Shown here: in pieces, positions 5,618 to 9,580 of the stretch
How the letters are laid out: every line of letters starts with the position of its first letter
How positions within the stretch are numbered: the first letter of the stretch is position 1
Assembly (NCBI GenBank): GCA_000434215.1
Contig: HF999716.1
Coordinates: 6,439 to 16,018, forward strand
From: Bacteroides sp. CAG:144
GTDB lineage: Bacteria; Bacteroidota; Bacteroidia; Bacteroidales; UBA11471
DNA length: 9,580 nucleotides
Direction of reading: 5' to 3'
Made by a program: the position numbers and the translations under genes
Notes under the pieces: generated by a model
What the model was told of the DNA's origin: nothing
The model's database searches: none
Seen by the model: only the letters and a program-made list of their open reading frames with translations

Positions 5618-7708
5618 GCCGTCGCGTCTCATCATCGCTTCGATTTCCGGTTCCCGACCTCGGAATCGGACGTAAAGTGTCATGGGTTCTTCCGTATCTC
5701 CTTTTTCCAGAATGTTTTTGCGGAAAGCCTCTGCGGTTTTTTTATCGAAAATACCGTTTTCCATGAAGAGCGAGAAAGCGTCGGCATCCAAAACTTCGGC
5801 CCATTTGTACCCGTAATAACCGGCTGCATAACCACCGCCGAATACATGGGAGAATTGGCTGCTTATAAGAGTTCCGTCGATAACGGGAAGCAGTTGTGTA
5901 GGAGAGATAGCATTTTGTTCGAAAGCTGTAATATCTTCGATTTTTTCTGTTTGTGTATGCCAAGCCATGTCGAGCATTCCGAAGGTAAGTTGTCGCACAC
6001 AGTGATATCCCACATGGTAACGTTGCGTATTGCGTATCTTTTGAATGAGGCTGTCGGGCAAAACCTCACCCGTGAGATGGTGGTGGGCGAAGGTTTCGAG
6101 GAACTCTTGTTCGGGCAACCAGTTTTCCATAAGTTGGGAGGGCAGTTCTACGAAATCCCGGTAAACGTTGGTACCCGAAAGAGATTCGTATCGGGAGTTG
6201 GCCATTAATCCGTGCAGAGCATGTCCGAATTCGTGTAAGAATGTTTCTACTTCATCGTATGTAAGTAAAGCGGGGGTCGATTCGGTAGGACGTGTGAAAT
6301 TCATGACCAGGGAGATGTGCGGGCGGCTGTTTTCACCCTCCCGGGTAATCCATTGGTCTTTGAAAGAGGTCATCCATGCCCCCCCTTGTTTGGTCGATCG
6401 GGGATAGAAATCGGTATAGAGGACTCCCAAATAACTTCCGTCCTCATCGAAAACCTCGAATGTTTCTACTTCGGGGTGATATACAGGTATTTCGCTGTTT
6501 TTCTTGAATGTCAGTCCGTATAAGCGCGTTGCGAGTCCGAATACGCCTTTTTTCACTTGCTCCAACTCGAAATACGGTTTCAGCATTTCGTCGTTGAGAT
6601 CATACAATTCGTCCTTTTGTAGGGTAGAGTAGTAAGAGTAATCCCAGGGCATAAGCTTTACGGGGTGTCCTTCTTTCTTCTCGGCGAATGCTTGCAGTTG
6701 TTTTATTTCTCGAAGGGCTGTCGGTTTGTAGGCTTTGAGCAGTTGGTTCAGCAAGTTATAGACACGGTCGCTGTTTTGGGCCATACGATGTTCGAGTACA
6801 TACTCAGCGTAGTTTTTATGTCCCAATAATCGGGCTATCTCGTTACGAATTTCGGCGATGCGAATGACGATGTCCCGGTTGTCAAATTCACCGCCTACGC
6901 AACGGGTATTGTGTGCCCGGTATATTTTTTCACGAAGGTCGCGGCGCTCGGCATATTGCATGAAAGCAATCATACTGGGATAGGAAAGGTCGAAAAGATA
7001 AGCCCCGTCGTGTCCTTTTTCTTTGGCTTTCATTGCTGCTGCGTCGAGTGCGCTTTGCGGTAGTCCGGCGATCTCCTCTTTTTGGGTGAGCACCATTTCA
7101 AAAGCATTTGTAGCTTTCAATACATTCGATTCGAATTTGAGACTCAGGCGACTCAACTCATTACTCAATTCCCGGTATCTCTCCCGTGCTTCGCCTTCGA
7201 GATTGGCTCCATTGCGTGCCATGCCGTCATAGGTTTCCGAGAGCAGTCTTCTTTCTTCGAGAGTAAGAGACAGGGAATCGCGTTGCTCATAAACGGTTTT
7301 TACCCTTTGGAATAGAGTTTCGTTGAGATTGATATTGTTATGGTGTTCGGTCAATAGCGGAGAAATTCGTTCCGAAGCGGCTATCATCTCATCATCTCCG
7401 TTGGCGTTGAGCAGGTTGAAGAATATCGATGTGATGCGGCTGAGTTTGCTGCCCGAGAGTTCCAGAGCTTCGATGGTGTTTTTGAAAGTCGGAGCTTCAC
7501 TTTGTTGTACGATAGAGTCTATCTCGGCTTGGTGCAGTGCGATGGCTTCGGAGATGGCCGGCTCGAAGTCTGTTGTTTTTATCTTGTCGAAAGGTGCGGT
7601 TTCGTGCAGGTCGGTAAACGGTGTCAGTAAAGGATTTTTCTTTTGGGTCATATCTGTACAGGAAAAGTTAAATATTACAACAAGTACCAAATAAAAAATG
7701 TTTTTCAT
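5609..7708 (-). CDS. dcp: M3-family zinc metallopeptidase, dipeptidyl carboxypeptidase (Dcp), predicted lipoprotein
   Basis: The 699-residue protein has the thermolysin-like motif HEFGHALHG, with zinc ligands His492 and His496 and catalytic Glu493. The third ligand is Glu521 in RDFVELPSQLMENW, 25 residues after the second His as in thimet oligopeptidase. Length and the full-length helical architecture fit the Dcp branch, which removes C-terminal dipeptides from peptides. The N-terminus (MKNIFYLVLVVIFNFSC) is a lipoprotein signal peptide with Cys17 as the lipidated residue, so it acts in the envelope, unlike the signal-less E. coli Dcp. The residues after Cys17 (TDMTQKK) lack a run of acidic residues of the kind that marks surface export in some Bacteroidota, so a periplasm-facing location is more likely. 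It is a single-gene unit with its own terminator and diverges from the LtaS-like gene. Confidence 0.94.
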   Translation of the reverse strand: MKNIFYLVLVVIFNFSCTDMTQKKNPLLTPFTDLHETAPFDKIKTTDFEPAISEAIALHQAEIDSIVQQSEAPTFKNTIEALELSGSKLSRITSIFFNLLNANGDDEMIAASERISPLLTEHHNNINLNETLFQRVKTVYEQRDSLSLTLEERRLLSETYDGMARNGANLEGEARERYRELSNELSRLSLKFESNVLKATNAFEMVLTQKEEIAGLPQSALDAAAMKAKEKGHDGAYLFDLSYPSMIAFMQYAERRDLREKIYRAHNTRCVGGEFDNRDIVIRIAEIRNEIARLLGHKNYAEYVLEHRMAQNSDRVYNLLNQLLKAYKPTALREIKQLQAFAEKKEGHPVKLMPWDYSYYSTLQKDELYDLNDEMLKPYFELEQVKKGVFGLATRLYGLTFKKNSEIPVYHPEVETFEVFDEDGSYLGVLYTDFYPRSTKQGGAWMTSFKDQWITREGENSRPHISLVMNFTRPTESTPALLTYDEVETFLHEFGHALHGLMANSRYESLSGTNVYRDFVELPSQLMENWLPEQEFLETFAHHHLTGEVLPDSLIQKIRNTQRYHVGYHCVRQLTFGMLDMAWHTQTEKIEDITAFEQNAISPTQLLPVIDGTLISSQFSHVFGGGYAAGYYGYKWAEVLDADAFSLFMENGIFDKKTAEAFRKNILEKGDTEEPMTLYVRFRGREPEIEAMMRRDGIK

Positions 7709-7724
7709 AGTATAAATATTTGTG

Positions 7725-7756
7725 CGAAAATAGCAATAAAAGCAGTGGCTCTTAAA
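7725..7756 (-). promoter_or_regulatory. Candidate promoter of dcp
   Basis: The minus strand reads TTTA (7753-7756), 20 nt, then TATTTTCG (7725-7732). Each element has one mismatch to TTTG and TAnnTTTG, but the 20-nt spacing is ideal and the position, 17 bp before the ATG, is reasonable. Confidence 0.35.
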
Positions 7757-7807
7757 TGTCGGCGATATAATTTGTGTTAATTGGGAAATCGGTTTTTAGC
7801 AAATATA

Positions 7808-7815
7808 TATCTTTA
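7808..7815 (+). promoter_or_regulatory. Weak -7 box candidate for the LtaS-like gene
   Basis: TATCTTTA matches TAnnTTTG except at the last base and lies 21 bp before the ATG at 7837. No -33 TTTG occurs at the right spacing. The 128-bp divergent spacer with dcp offers nothing better. Confidence 0.22.
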
Positions 7816-7836
7816 CCCGATAAATATAACAGATTT

Positions 7837-9580
7837 ATGAGTCGGTTGCGTTACCTTGTAGTTATTTATTTTTGGTTTGTTTTGGTTTTTGTCTTGCAGA
7901 AACCTCTTTTCATGTTTTGGCAGGGCGATTTATATGCCGGGATCTCTTTTCTCGATTGGTTACGGGTCATGTGGCATGGTTTGCCTCTCGATTTGTCGGT
8001 CTCGGCCTATATCATGGTATTGCCCATGCTGTTGGCAATGGTTTCGATATGGTTGCCCGGTCGGTGGCTGCTATATATATTACGCGGTTATTTCGGAATT
8101 ATTATTTTTCTACTGTCTCTTATTTGTGTCGCCGATGCGGAACTGTACGGTTATTGGGGATTCCGTATCGATGTAACTCCGTTGTTTTACCTGCAATCTC
8201 CGGCCGATGCTATGGCAAGTGTCCCTGTGGGCATGTTTTTTGTAGCATTTTTGTTTGTCGTTCTGTATGTGGTGGCCGTGGGTTATCCGTTAGACCGATG
8301 GTTGCTGAGACCGATGGCAAATAAAAGTGCGGAACGTCGTCGCGTGTTTACGACAGGTGTGTACCTGTTCCTGACGGCATTTTTGTTCCTGCCCATACGG
8401 GGCGGAGTTTCGGCTTCTACGATGAATGTGGGGTGGGCTTATTTCAGCGAACGTATAGAGTTGAACCATGCAGCAGTCAATCCGGCATTCAGCCTTATGT
8501 CGTCCGTGTCTAAGGGGGAGGATTTTTCGAACCAATACCGCTTTATGACACCGGCCGAGGCCGATGCCGCATTTGCTCCGTTGGCACAACGTCCTGTCGT
8601 TTTTCCCGATAGCACGGGTAGCTGGTTGTCTACACACAGGCCCGACATCGTACTGGTCATACTCGAAAGTTTTACCGGACATATTCTCGATATGCCCGAA
8701 GTTATGCCCCGTCTGAAAGCTCTATCCGAGGAAGGAATCTATTTTCCCCATTTTTATGCGAATAGTTTCCGGACCGACCGGGGGCTGGTTTCTATCCTTA
8801 GCGGTTATCCGGCACAGCCTACGGCGTCGATTATGAAATCCCCATCGAAGTCTCAGTCTTTGCCGGCTATTGCACGCTCGTTGCGAAAGGTTGGGTATGA
8901 TACGGAAATGATTTATGGAGGCGATGCCGATTTTACCAATATGCGGTCGTATTTTTATGCGACAGGTTATGGCAGGGTTATGTCGTGCGATGATTTTACA
9001 ACCGAAGAAAATTCGGCCCGCTGGGGTGTTCCCGACCATATTACTTTCCCTCGGGTGGAAAAAGAAATCGCTCGGCAGACAGCCCGTCCTTTTATGAAAA
9101 CGTTTCTGACCCTGAGCAGCCACGAGCCTTTCGATGTACCGATGAGCAGGCTCGAACATCCTTATCTCAATTCGGTTGCCTATACCGACAGTTGTCTGGG
9201 AGCTTTTGTCGATACACTCAGGCAGTCTCCTCTGTGGGAGAATTTATTGATTGTTTTTGTTGCCGACCATACCATGCGTTATCCGGCCGGAATACAGGAA
9301 CATGAGGTAAAGAGACACCATATACCTATGGTATGGTGTGGCGGAGCCGTGAGAGGGCACCGTGTCGTGGAAGACTATGCATCGCAAATCGATTTGGCGG
9401 CGACGTTGTTGGCGCAGATGCACATCGATTATTCCGATTTTGCTTTCAGTAAAAATATCGCCGATACGACTCAACGTCATTTTGCATATTATACCTATAA
9501 AGACGGGCTCGGCTATGTCGATGCGGAGAATCGTGCCGTTTACGATTGCGATTCCGAAAGCTGGCTTTTGAAAGAGGGGG
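7837..9580 (+). CDS. LtaS-like membrane sulfatase/phosphotransferase of the alkaline phosphatase superfamily (partial, 3' end outside window)
   Basis: The frame is open from the ATG at 7837 to the window edge (581 codons) with no stop. About five membrane helices are seen (roughly residues 5-22, 52-72, 78-98, 130-149 and 170-187), followed by a sulfatase-fold extracytoplasmic domain, the architecture of lipoteichoic acid synthase. Active-site residues have clear counterparts: Glu277 (VILESF), nucleophile candidate Thr313 (SFRTDRG), His429 (SSHEPF), and Asp477-His478 (VADHTMRYP). In LtaS these are Glu255, Thr300, His416, Asp475 and His476; the Thr-to-His spacing of 116 is identical. Members transfer phosphoglycerol or phosphoethanolamine from phospholipids to envelope acceptors. 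A Gram-negative Bacteroidales has no lipoteichoic acid, so an envelope glycan or lipid is a more likely acceptor. Alternatives are OpgB-like or lipid A-type transferases. Confidence 0.9.
   Translation, partial: MSRLRYLVVIYFWFVLVFVLQKPLFMFWQGDLYAGISFLDWLRVMWHGLPLDLSVSAYIMVLPMLLAMVSIWLPGRWLLYILRGYFGIIIFLLSLICVADAELYGYWGFRIDVTPLFYLQSPADAMASVPVGMFFVAFLFVVLYVVAVGYPLDRWLLRPMANKSAERRRVFTTGVYLFLTAFLFLPIRGGVSASTMNVGWAYFSERIELNHAAVNPAFSLMSSVSKGEDFSNQYRFMTPAEADAAFAPLAQRPVVFPDSTGSWLSTHRPDIVLVILESFTGHILDMPEVMPRLKALSEEGIYFPHFYANSFRTDRGLVSILSGYPAQPTASIMKSPSKSQSLPAIARSLRKVGYDTEMIYGGDADFTNMRSYFYATGYGRVMSCDDFTTEENSARWGVPDHITFPRVEKEIARQTARPFMKTFLTLSSHEPFDVPMSRLEHPYLNSVAYTDSCLGAFVDTLRQSPLWENLLIVFVADHTMRYPAGIQEHEVKRHHIPMVWCGGAVRGHRVVEDYASQIDLAATLLAQMHIDYSDFAFSKNIADTTQRHFAYYTYKDGLGYVDAENRAVYDCDSESWLLKEG

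Noticed and set aside
8290..9159. Minus-strand open frames (8290-8682 and 8722-9159) opposite the LtaS-like gene
   Set aside because: Both lie opposite conserved catalytic segments of the plus-strand protein and encode Arg/His-rich products with no domain.
1..9580. CRISPR arrays, tRNA or rRNA genes, insertion sequences, phage genes or a defence system
   Set aside because: No regular direct repeats, transposase-like frames or RNA-gene signatures were seen; all genes belong to recognisable housekeeping or envelope families.

Overview
This window looks like chromosomal core DNA from an anaerobic member of the Bacteroidales (Bacteroidota). Four things point there: a ferredoxin-dependent 2-oxoacid oxidoreductase operon, a PerR and reverse-rubrerythrin pair, promoters of the Bacteroidota type (TTTG, 20 nt, TAnnTTTG), and the lack of Shine-Dalgarno sequences before nearly all starts. 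No phage, transposon, CRISPR, tRNA or rRNA sequence is visible. I do not assign a genus.

Layout. Positions 1-3194 are read on the minus strand, so in transcription order they run from right to left: a ComEB-type dCMP deaminase (2760-3194), an S41 carboxy-terminal processing protease with an N-terminal membrane anchor (1096-2724), 5-formyltetrahydrofolate cyclo-ligase (498-1088), a small 2x[4Fe-4S] ferredoxin subunit (228-455), and the first 70 codons of a VorB-type 2-oxoacid:ferredoxin oxidoreductase subunit (1-210, cut by the window edge). The gaps are 7 to 42 bp, so the first three probably share a transcript. The last two probably have their own promoter (a -7 box at 485-492), with possible read-through from upstream.

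Divergent from the deaminase lies a two-gene plus-strand unit: a PerR/Fur-family repressor (3391-3798) and a reverse rubrerythrin (3837-4391). It has a full consensus promoter at 3331-3362 and a strong intrinsic terminator at 4419-4455. This is an oxidative-stress module: a metal-dependent peroxide sensor beside a diiron peroxidase. A 262-bp intergenic region follows, then a lone minus-strand family 2 glycosyltransferase (4654-5496). The glycosyltransferase -7 box lies inside a perfect 9-bp inverted repeat (5508-5528).

Next comes a minus-strand M3 dipeptidyl carboxypeptidase predicted to be a lipoprotein (5609-7708). It ends in a 25-bp perfect hairpin (5560-5617) that contains its own stop codon. 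Divergent from it, running off the right edge, is a five-helix membrane protein with an LtaS/sulfatase-type extracytoplasmic domain (7837-9580, partial), probably a phosphoglycerol or phosphoethanolamine transferase.

Functional links. The deaminase makes dUMP for thymidylate synthesis, while the cyclo-ligase returns 5-formyl-THF to the folate pool that thymidylate synthase draws on. The Vor enzyme and the rubrerythrin both belong to oxygen-sensitive anaerobic metabolism. I found no clearly new multi-gene system. The most unusual items are the promoter-embedded palindrome, the stop-codon hairpin, the LtaS-like enzyme in a Gram-negative background, and the full PerR ligand set.
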